This document shows positions 1 through 5,275 of a DNA stretch of 5,275 nt, piece by piece. Each line of letters begins with the position of its first letter. Position 1 is the first letter of the stretch. This stretch comes from Methanobacteriota archaeon. GTDB taxonomy: Archaea > Thermoplasmatota > Poseidoniia > Poseidoniales > Poseidoniaceae. A program made the translations under genes and the position numbers. The stretch covers positions 28,403-33,677 of the forward strand of contig PALS01000034.1 of the NCBI GenBank assembly GCA_002706615.1, read 5' to 3'. Under the pieces are notes generated by a model. That model was given only the letters and a program-made list of their open reading frames with translations, was not told where the DNA came from and did no database searches.

Positions 1-27
1 GTATAGAAGGCGATTTCTTGTATCAGA

Positions 28-1296
28 TTACCACCTCTTCCACGAAAAACTAGCCCTGTCCCACCAATCTACTTCGCCATCATCGTGCTTACGCCATAAA
101 ACTCCACTTTCATCAATGTGCGTGGGCAGTCCTTCAGAATCGGGTTGACCACTCTCATCATACATCATTCCATCCACCAGTACTTCTTGTTCTGGACTTC
201 GGAGCATTATCAAAAATACCGCAGCACCCAAAATCAGAGATAATGCTATGATTCCATACCATCCAATATTCGAAGTAACCGTATCTGAACCACTTGACTG
301 CTGAGGAGATTCCAAACTTTCTTCTGCACTCATAGTTGCGGGAGGGAGACGAACAAGCATAGAACCACTAGTCGCCTTAATGCCCTCATGATTGGTTACT
401 GTAAGCAATACTTTGTATACGCCTGAACTCCAAGTTGAGCAGTCTAGATTACTATAATTTCCAATAGTTATAGAGTCTGATGGAGTTATTGTCCAAGATT
501 TAGTAAAGTCGGAATGATCTTCTCCAGGAGAAGGTACGTGAACGATATTACAGGGCGTATCTGCTTGAAGACTATCGCCATTTACATTTAGTTTGAACGA
601 AGGTGGTGGCTTGTTAGCAATCACAATTTCCAGTTCATCAGAAGTGGTTTGACCCAAGCCATTTCCATATGTTTCCTTAATTGTATAAACTCCTGCAGGC
701 CATGTGCTGCAATCTACAAACTCTTCAGAATCTAGTACCGTAAATGGCGTTCCTGTGATTGAGCGGGTTCCGTCTTTATCCCATCGAGGACCAGTTTGGT
801 CGATGAAAACTCTTCTAATTTCACAAGGGTCACCTGTTTCCATAACTTCTGAACCTGAAAGTCTTAGGTCGATATCTGGTACTGAAAGGGCCGGTGACAA
901 ATCAAATACGCCTAAAGGAATAGAAACTAACAACTGGCCTTCAACATCGCTTATCTCCAAAGTCAAACTATGCTCACCTTCAGCCCATGAATCATATGTC
1001 AAAGAAGAATTTTCTTGATTAGCAAAAGACATTACCGATTGTTCTTCGACAACCATTCCTGCATGATGTCCTATCAACGATAAGGTCAAATCAGTCCATG
1101 TAGCAGTAGAATTTAGCACCACTACTACCCTTATCGCATCCATCATTCCATCTTGATCGGTGTCTAAACTATCATTACGTAGTGCGACCAATGAAAGGCC
1201 CGCTTCCACAAATGGGTCGGTTTCTTCTTCTATTGCTGTAACGGGAGAGATAAAGCAACAGCTAACAAATAATGCTACTATTAGCCATTCACGCAT
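28..1296 (-). CDS. Exported, C-terminally membrane-anchored protein with tandem Ig-like domains and Trp-rich cytoplasmic tail
   Basis: No named family was recognised; 422 residues from the chosen start. Residues 1-21 form a signal peptide (hydrophobic LIVALFVSCCFI, likely cleavage after VTA). A DTDQDGMMD calcium-loop-like motif lies near 45-53. Three beta-rich, Ig/PKD-like segments follow. The last two are clear repeats, each with a Pro-Cys (C158, C249) and a DCSTWxxGVY motif (C196, C286), so one disulfide per domain is likely. The first copy lacks the cysteines (SWAEGEHSL at the equivalent place). One transmembrane helix spans about 344-365, then a cytoplasmic tail of about 57 residues ends in five Trp within 22 residues. 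Sequons occur at N41, N62, N96 and N280. An ATG 18 bp upstream (1314) is possible, but the ATG at 1296 has GGAGGTG 6 nt before it and puts the signal peptide at the N terminus. It overlaps the upstream surface-protein gene by 8 bp. The role is probably surface binding or structure; that is inference. Confidence 0.85.
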   Translation of the reverse strand: MREWLIVALFVSCCFISPVTAIEEETDPFVEAGLSLVALRNDSLDTDQDGMMDAIRVVVVLNSTATWTDLTLSLIGHHAGMVVEEQSVMSFANQENSSLTYDSWAEGEHSLTLEISDVEGQLLVSIPLGVFDLSPALSVPDIDLRLSGSEVMETGDPCEIRRVFIDQTGPRWDKDGTRSITGTPFTVLDSEEFVDCSTWPAGVYTIKETYGNGLGQTTSDELEIVIANKPPPSFKLNVNGDSLQADTPCNIVHVPSPGEDHSDFTKSWTITPSDSITIGNYSNLDCSTWSSGVYKVLLTVTNHEGIKATSGSMLVRLPPATMSAEESLESPQQSSGSDTVTSNIGWYGIIALSLILGAAVFLIMLRSPEQEVLVDGMMYDESGQPDSEGLPTHIDESGVLWRKHDDGEVDWWDRASFSWKRW

Positions 1297-3745
1297 TATT
1301 TTCACCTCCGTCATTAATATTGAGATTTGGTAAATTCTTTTCGAGTGCTGAAACTGAACGTGTGCTACGTATTATGATTGCAAGTCCAGATGAAACCAAC
1401 ATGACAACACCCAAAATTAGGTATGAGAGCCAACTGGCTGCCGGATCTTCGCCTAAGGTTGAAAATGCTGCATTCCAACCTCCGTATTCGTCTGACCAAC
1501 CATCACCATCTGCGTCAGGACACCCTTGTAAATCTCGAGTAGATGTACCGGCTTGTTCAGGGCAATCATCTCTTTTTGCCCCGATGCCAACATCGCCAAA
1601 TCCATCTTCATCAGTATCTTGCCATTGTAATCTATCGGTAGGGAATGCATCAGCACTACCCCATGGAGATGCTAACCAATCTTGAGATGGATCTGACCAT
1701 CCATCACCATCTGAATCTCTACATCCCAATCTGTCGAAAAAGGATTGACCCCTCTCTGATGGACATGCGTCGCCCTCATGTCCTTCTGGGTTATCTCCAA
1801 ATCCATCTCCGTCTTCATCACGCCATTGAGTTGGTTCGTGTAAGAACGAGTCTCCCAAATCAGACCAACCGTCGCCGTCCGTATCGTGACATCCCCATCG
1901 GTCTCCACCAGATGTAGGTCCTACTGAAGTCCCCGGCATATCTGGACAAACATCGGCAGTTGTACCCCGTGGATTATCTCCTCGGCCATCGCCATCTCTA
2001 TCATGCCATTGAGTTACATCTGCAGGCCAAGCATCAGCAGTTCCACCAGGACTTGCTAACCAGTGAGTTGTTGGATTTGACCAACCATCACCATCTGAAT
2101 CTGGGCAACCCCAACGGTCCATTGCAGAATTTCCTTCGGTTGCTACACAACCATCCCCTCGCCAAGCTTCACGCCATGTCTCACCATCGAAATATTCGAG
2201 ATTATCACCATAGCCATCATCATCGGTATCATGCCACTGGCTTACATCATCAGGGAATGCATCAGCAAATCCATCGGGGTGGGAAATCCACCAATCATCA
2301 GGGTTAGAGTAACCATCGATATCAGAATCTAAACAACCAAATCGGTCAGCCCAACTAATCCAGCCACTCTGAACTTCTTCCACTGTACTTTGCGGACAGA
2401 CATCTCCTTCAAATCCGGTTAGATTATCTCCATAACCATCGCCATCAGTATCGCGATACTGAGAATCTATGAATGGAAAATCATCTACCTGAGTAGCCCC
2501 ATACGATTGATTATCGCCCCACCCATCACCATCAGAATCTAACCACTGGCTTGGATTATCTGGGAAAATATCTACTTGTTCAGCGCCTATCGTTTGGTTA
2601 TCACCCCAACCGTCACCATCTCTATCAGACCATTGGCTAGGGATTGTTGGGAAAGCGTCTGCTCCATCACTTGCAGTCCAATTAGCATCAGGATTTGACC
2701 AACCATCCGCATCTTCATCAGGACAACCAAAACGATCTTGGTTGGAATATCCTGTTTCAAATGGACAAGCGTCAGGTGTGGTTGCATTTTCGTACCATTC
2801 ACCTATCGACCAGTTAAATCTGGTTTCATTCCAAGAAGAATTGGCCCAATTATCACCATATCCATCAACATCTGTGTCCCTCCATTGAGTTACATCAAAT
2901 GGGAAAGAATCTGCTAGACCAGTCGGATGGGCATACCACTCCTCAACTCCATCTAAACCACCTGGGTCTGCATCTGACCAACCATCTCCGTCTGAATCAA
3001 GGCAGCCATATCGGTCATCTACTGAATATCCTCTGCGGTATGGGCAATGATCTCCTTCAAATCCTTCCAAATTATCTCCATAGCCATCATTATCGCTATC
3101 GACCCACTGACTCGGCTCTAACCAGAAAGCATCTGCTCCATTATTTGGCCCCCAGCCTTCATCAGGATCTGACCAGCCATCAGAATCTGCGTCAGGACAT
3201 CCATTTCGGTCATTTGTTGAAGTTCCAGAAGTTACATCGCAGTCATCTTCATTATCGATAAATCCGTCCTCATCAGTATCTCGATTATCTTGGTTAATCG
3301 AAGGGGTCAGAGTATAATCTACTCCATCGTTACACCAACTATCCAATCCTTTGACCTTCACATATACCCAATCTGCAGCCGGCATTGTAGTGGAAAGTGT
3401 TGTGGATGAGCCTGCATTTGACATAGATTGGCTTGCAATTTGTGTGCCGGCTGAATCATGTATTGAGAAATCGGCTTCCCAGCCATCATCAATACACCAC
3501 CAGGCACCATTATTCATCGAGCCGGAAAAGCCCACTGCGACTATGTCGCCCATGAAAGCATACATCTTCCACCAATCGGTTTGGTCGTTGGGAGAACAGC
3601 CATCATCATGGCAAACATAACCATTTGTTGAGACTCCATTTGTCATAGGAGTCGCGTTAGCCTGATCATCATCCGCAGAAACAGCAGGAACGAGGGACAG
3701 CAAGCACGCGGCCAGACAAATTACCGTCAAACGCCTCGCGTGCAT
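1289..3745 (-). CDS. Cell-surface protein: PPC-like domain, long thrombospondin-type-3-like calcium-binding repeat array, C-terminal transmembrane anchor
   Basis: 818 residues. A signal peptide covers 1-24 (Arg-Arg, hydrophobic core, AVSA cleavage site before DDD). Residues 30-150 look like a bacterial pre-peptidase C-terminal (PPC) type beta-sandwich: a DxxDWWK motif near 54-60, then YVKVKG and a DYTL strand, with extra cysteines C45, C50, C84 and C138. Residues 156-760 are thrombospondin-type-3-like repeats with 18 DxDxDG calcium loops and 8 Cys pairs, each second Cys in a DRxGC-like context followed by the next DxDxDG. A single transmembrane helix lies at about 773-792 and a 26-residue polar tail follows, with no PGF-type sorting motif. 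By family knowledge such repeats bind Ca2+ and form rigid extracellular stalks; adhesion or cell-envelope structure is inferred. It lies 75 bp downstream of a GT4 glycosyltransferase and overlaps the next surface-protein gene. No enzymatic domain was seen. The ATG at 3745 is the only start that keeps the signal peptide; it has no Shine-Dalgarno sequence, so the transcript may be leaderless. Confidence 0.9.
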   Translation of the reverse strand: MHARRLTVICLAACLLSLVPAVSADDDQANATPMTNGVSTNGYVCHDDGCSPNDQTDWWKMYAFMGDIVAVGFSGSMNNGAWWCIDDGWEADFSIHDSAGTQIASQSMSNAGSSTTLSTTMPAADWVYVKVKGLDSWCNDGVDYTLTPSINQDNRDTDEDGFIDNEDDCDVTSGTSTNDRNGCPDADSDGWSDPDEGWGPNNGADAFWLEPSQWVDSDNDGYGDNLEGFEGDHCPYRRGYSVDDRYGCLDSDGDGWSDADPGGLDGVEEWYAHPTGLADSFPFDVTQWRDTDVDGYGDNWANSSWNETRFNWSIGEWYENATTPDACPFETGYSNQDRFGCPDEDADGWSNPDANWTASDGADAFPTIPSQWSDRDGDGWGDNQTIGAEQVDIFPDNPSQWLDSDGDGWGDNQSYGATQVDDFPFIDSQYRDTDGDGYGDNLTGFEGDVCPQSTVEEVQSGWISWADRFGCLDSDIDGYSNPDDWWISHPDGFADAFPDDVSQWHDTDDDGYGDNLEYFDGETWREAWRGDGCVATEGNSAMDRWGCPDSDGDGWSNPTTHWLASPGGTADAWPADVTQWHDRDGDGRGDNPRGTTADVCPDMPGTSVGPTSGGDRWGCHDTDGDGWSDLGDSFLHEPTQWRDEDGDGFGDNPEGHEGDACPSERGQSFFDRLGCRDSDGDGWSDPSQDWLASPWGSADAFPTDRLQWQDTDEDGFGDVGIGAKRDDCPEQAGTSTRDLQGCPDADGDGWSDEYGGWNAAFSTLGEDPAASWLSYLILGVVMLVSSGLAIIIRSTRSVSALEKNLPNLNINDGGENNA
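1303..1309 (-). promoter_or_regulatory. Shine-Dalgarno site inside the upstream gene that sets the start at 1296
   Basis: The minus strand reads GGAGGTG here, 6 nt before the ATG at 1296-1294. It encodes the Gly-Gly close to the C terminus of the 818-residue protein, whose TGA is at 1291-1289. The start and stop overlap as ATGCGTGA. A near-consensus ribosome binding site overlapping the previous gene's last codons favours translational coupling. It also argues for this ATG over the upstream in-frame one at 1314, which lacks such a site. Confidence 0.8.
1466..3280 (-). repeat. In-gene array of about 65-residue thrombospondin-type-3-like units
   Basis: Cut at each GC/DxDxDG junction, the array (residues 156-760) gives a partial unit 156-183, then full units 184-248, 249-341, 342-471, 472-547, 548-619, 620-675 and 676-742, and a partial unit from 743. 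A typical unit reads DxDGDGWSDP, a linker with (A)DAFP and (S/T)QW, a second loop DxDGDGxGDN, then Cys-Pro and a short loop to DRxGC. The Cys-Cys spacing is exactly 14 in six of eight pairs (169-183, 234-248, 327-341, 533-547, 661-675, 728-742), and 21 and 19 in the other two. Unit length varies from 56 to 130 residues because of insertions in the linkers, not in the calcium loops. On the plus strand the array shows up as recurring catcaccatctgaatc-like stretches. Confidence 0.85.
2453..2626 (-). repeat. Two tandem 29-residue half-units inserted in the third large repeat
   Basis: Residues 374-402 and 403-431 are consecutive 29-residue copies, 19 of 29 positions identical. Each has DxDGDGWGDNQ, then GA, QVD, FP and SQ. 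They lie inside unit 342-471 and explain why it is about twice the normal length. They contain only one calcium loop each and no cysteine, so they are a smaller periodicity than the main unit. At 8 of the 19 identical residues the codon differs synonymously (for example AAC/AAT, GGT/GGG, TTC/TTT), so the duplication is not recent. Confidence 0.8.
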
Positions 3746-3761
3746 GCTCGCGCATGCGAGG
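3734..3761. repeat. Inverted repeat spanning the start codon of the 818-residue surface-protein gene
   Basis: The arms 3734-3743 (CCTCGCGTGC) and 3752-3761 (GCATGCGAGG) match in 9 of 10 positions with an 8-nt loop at 3744-3751. The minus-strand ATG at 3745-3743 sits at the loop/arm junction. The stretch is GC-rich compared with the flanking DNA. It could be a regulator-binding palindrome or an mRNA hairpin that controls access to the start codon, or it may be accidental; only the symmetry is seen directly. Confidence 0.5.
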
Positions 3762-3768
3762 TCATGCC

Positions 3769-3776
3769 TTTCAAAA
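3769..3776 (-). promoter_or_regulatory. Weak TATA-like element for the surface-protein gene pair
   Basis: The minus strand reads TTTTGAAA, centred 27-28 bp before the ATG at 3745. That is the spacing expected between an archaeal TATA box and the start site of a leaderless transcript. The match to a TATA consensus is imperfect, and the bases just upstream are GCGC instead of a purine-rich BRE. The genes could instead be read through from the GT4 gene 75 bp upstream, since no terminator is visible in the gap. Confidence 0.3.
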
Positions 3777-3820
3777 GCGCGCCGTCAAGTCACTAATCTG
3801 CTTCAATCCATGAGAAATCT

Positions 3821-5104
3821 TCATTTCTTCACTTTAATATTGGATTTTTCAATAGCTCGGAGGAATACTGCTTCGTAAGCAGAAGCATTATGCTCATAGG
3901 TAAAACCAGCAAGAACTCTATCACGTCCTTTACTAGCCTTTTCAATTCGATTATCTGAAGATAATTCTGCAATAACGACCTTCGCTAAATCATTAAAGTC
4001 GCCGCGAGAAAATAAACCTCCAACCGTTTCATCAACCATTTCAGTTAGTGGTTCTTGATCCACGGTTACAACAGGAGTTCCACTCGCTAAGGATTCTAGA
4101 GGAATCAAACCTTGACCCTCATAATATGAGGGATAAATCACTAAATCAGCCGAACGGAAATGCTGAGCAAGTTCTTCAAATGATAAGCTGCTTTGAATAT
4201 GAATTGATTCTTCAATACCCATTTTCTTTGCAGTGGATTCGAGGCTCTTTTTCATATGACCTCTTCCTACAATTACTAATTTTGACCCGGGGTGTGCAGC
4301 GATGATTTGTGGCATTGCTCGCAATAATGTCATGTAGCCCTTTCTAGCAACTAGACGGCCGACTGCGAGCAACATCGGAGTCTTAGTGTCCGGTGAATAG
4401 GATAGTGCTTCTTCATCACCACAGCCATACAATGTTCGTATTCTTTCATGCTCTAATTGTTCAGCCTCTGCATCGGTATTGGGTGGACGGAATACCTTGT
4501 GGTCACAACCCCACAATATTACTTCACAGTCAAAATTTTCATCCGGATTATACCATTGCTTGAATTCTTTTAGAGTAGATTGAGAATTTGAAACACAGAT
4601 TGATGATTTCAAAATACCCGCTCTCTCATATTTGGAATACCAATTGGAAGTGAGGAGTATTGCTAGGTCATTTGGATTACGCCATGTTGCCGATTCTTTA
4701 GCCGCTGCTGCTCTTTTTACTCCTTCTTTTTCACCCAACCATGAACCGTGTAAGCATGAAACAACTGGAGCTATATTGTCACTAAGCCAAACGAATTCTT
4801 TTTTCTTCCATGAAACTAATGGAAGGTGAGCATTGATTACATCAATCGGTTTTTTCTGATGTAATTTCTTCAAAGCTTTAATCGCATGTTTGCCATATGA
4901 ACGCGTGAAAGCCATCGGTAACGGAGCCCATTTGACAGAAATGACTTCTACACCCTCTTGGGAAGGGGCGATTTGTTTGTGAGATCTAGTGATAATTGTA
5001 ACCTCGTGTCCAAGTTCAACCAAATGACCTGAAAGGTGGAAAACCACCGAACCGATTCCACCCCAACGGGGCGGATATTCGCCTGAGACTATGGCAATAT
5101 GCAT
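3821..5104 (-). CDS. GT4-family (GT-B fold) glycosyltransferase
   Basis: 427 residues, normal length for a retaining GT4 enzyme that moves a sugar from a nucleotide-sugar donor to a glycan or lipid acceptor. Numbered from the ATG, the acceptor-side Rossmann domain opens with MHIAIVSGEYPPRWGGIG, including the glycine-rich loop (residues 15-18), then HEVTIITR, NAHLP and a CLHGSW stretch with the family His at about 119. The donor-side domain has VGRLVARKG (248-256), LVIVGRG and the signature EGQGLIPLE (329-337), i.e. the E-x7-E motif, followed by SLASGTPVV. No membrane helix is seen, so it probably acts at the cytoplasmic face. Donor and acceptor cannot be told from sequence. An in-frame TTG at 5113 would add three residues; the ATG at 5104 fits the usual start just before the first beta strand. 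It is divergent from a GT2 gene and upstream of two exported proteins, consistent with envelope glycan or glycoprotein synthesis. Confidence 0.9.
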   Translation of the reverse strand: MHIAIVSGEYPPRWGGIGSVVFHLSGHLVELGHEVTIITRSHKQIAPSQEGVEVISVKWAPLPMAFTRSYGKHAIKALKKLHQKKPIDVINAHLPLVSWKKKEFVWLSDNIAPVVSCLHGSWLGEKEGVKRAAAAKESATWRNPNDLAILLTSNWYSKYERAGILKSSICVSNSQSTLKEFKQWYNPDENFDCEVILWGCDHKVFRPPNTDAEAEQLEHERIRTLYGCGDEEALSYSPDTKTPMLLAVGRLVARKGYMTLLRAMPQIIAAHPGSKLVIVGRGHMKKSLESTAKKMGIEESIHIQSSLSFEELAQHFRSADLVIYPSYYEGQGLIPLESLASGTPVVTVDQEPLTEMVDETVGGLFSRGDFNDLAKVVIAELSSDNRIEKASKGRDRVLAGFTYEHNASAYEAVFLRAIEKSNIKVKK

Positions 5105-5134
5105 GCTACCCAAACAGCCGAGAACACTATTCGC

Positions 5135-5141
5135 TAAATAA
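5135..5141. promoter_or_regulatory. Candidate TATA element between the divergent glycosyltransferase genes
   Basis: The 82-bp gap between the two glycosyltransferase genes (5105-5186) contains TAAATAA on the plus strand, TTATTTA on the minus strand, the most AT-rich stretch in the gap. On the minus strand, starting about 26 bp downstream would put transcription near 5112, 7-8 nt before the GT4 ATG and right at the alternative TTG. On the plus strand it would give a leader of roughly 23 nt before the ATG at 5187. It may serve one or both genes. Confidence 0.35.
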
Positions 5142-5186
5142 TCGCACCATAGGTGCCTTCAAGTCAAATCGGACATTCGAAGGTTC

Positions 5187-5275
5187 ATGGCGGACAAATT
5201 ACCAGTGTCGGTTACTGTCCTTCTTCCTACTAGGAATGAAGAGGAAGCCCTCGGTATGACAGTAGATTCAATCCC
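5187..5275 (+). CDS. N-terminal fragment of a GT2-family (GT-A fold) glycosyltransferase, cut by the window edge
   Basis: The reading frame is open from the ATG to the end of the window (29 codons plus two bases). The peptide starts MADKLPVSVTVLLPTRNEEE and continues ALGMTVDSI. A beta strand followed by P-T-R-N-E-E-E is the standard opening of GT2 enzymes such as dolichyl-phosphate mannose/glucose synthases and other polyprenyl-phosphate glycosyltransferases. The catalytic DxD and everything after it lie outside the window, so the exact subfamily and any membrane helices are unknown. The upstream in-frame region reaches a stop at 5139 without another usual start codon. A GAAGG at 5179-5183 is a possible but closely placed ribosome binding site. 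It is divergent from the GT4 gene, which suggests a local glycan-assembly cluster continuing to the right. Confidence 0.8.
   Translation, partial: MADKLPVSVTVLLPTRNEEEALGMTVDSI

Noticed and set aside
1..27. Possible end of a gene at the left edge
   Set aside because: Only 27 bases lie outside the last gene, with no hairpin, T run or recognisable coding signal.
1311..1379. PGF-CTERM-like archaeosortase signal at the C terminus of the repeat protein
   Set aside because: There is a transmembrane helix and a tail with Arg and Lys, but no Pro-Gly-Phe or similar tripartite motif before the helix, and the tail is too long and polar.
1453..2802. Short minus-strand frames inside the repeat gene
   Set aside because: Out-of-frame shadows of the repetitive DNA; their Met/Val-rich composition comes from shifted GAT-GGT-GAT codons and no start signals precede them.
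1466..3280. CRISPR-like or DNA-level direct repeats (recurring catcaccatctgaatc-type strings)
   Set aside because: The spacing follows the codon frame of the protein repeat, the copies differ at third positions, and there are no unique spacers of constant length.
1272..3620. Several plus-strand open frames opposite the repeat gene, some rich in His and Leu
   Set aside because: They are antisense readings of Asp/Gly-rich codons (catcaccatc reads as His-His-His), lack domains, and lie wholly inside a well-supported minus-strand gene.
3813..3828. Hairpin AGAAAT/ATTTCT with a 4-nt loop at the GT4 stop codon, as a terminator
   Set aside because: The stem is only six AU-rich pairs, overlaps the stop codon and has no T run after it in the direction of transcription.
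5105..5113. TTG start at 5113 for the GT4 gene
   Set aside because: It adds only three residues before the conserved first strand and the ATG at 5104 is a better codon, though a TATA element positioned for a start near 5112 keeps it possible.

Overview
The window looks like a piece of a marine archaeal genome, most plausibly a Marine Group II euryarchaeon (Candidatus Poseidoniales) or a close relative. This is an inference from protein style, not from a marker gene. The support is a long exported protein built from aspartate-rich thrombospondin-type-3-like repeats with paired cysteines, a second exported protein with cysteine-stapled Ig-like domains and a tryptophan-rich cytoplasmic tail, short intergenic gaps, and promoter-like TATA elements placed for leaderless or short-leader transcripts. 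No rRNA, tRNA, CRISPR array, insertion sequence or integrase was seen.

Layout. Bases 1-27 hold nothing recognisable. Three genes then lie on the minus strand; in transcription order (right to left) they are a GT4-family glycosyltransferase (3821-5104), an 818-residue repeat-rich cell-surface protein (1289-3745) and a 422-residue membrane-anchored Ig-like protein (28-1296). The two surface-protein genes overlap by 8 bp, and a strong Shine-Dalgarno sequence for the second lies inside the end of the first, so they are almost certainly co-transcribed and translationally coupled. A 75-bp gap separates the glycosyltransferase from the surface pair. It carries a weak TATA-like element and an inverted repeat that folds over the surface-protein start codon. 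On the plus strand, the first 29 codons of a GT2-family glycosyltransferase (from 5187) run off the right edge, divergent from the GT4 gene across an 82-bp promoter region.

How the parts may work together. Both surface proteins have an N-terminal signal peptide, a large extracellular part and one C-terminal transmembrane helix, so both should sit in the cytoplasmic membrane facing outward. The large one offers 18 DxDxDG calcium-binding loops and 8 regularly spaced cysteine pairs. It also has a dense cluster of N-glycosylation sequons in the middle. Two glycosyltransferases of the kinds used in lipid-linked glycan assembly stand next to it. A surface-glycoprotein module with its own sugar-transfer genes is an attractive reading, but linkage by function is inferred from adjacency only.
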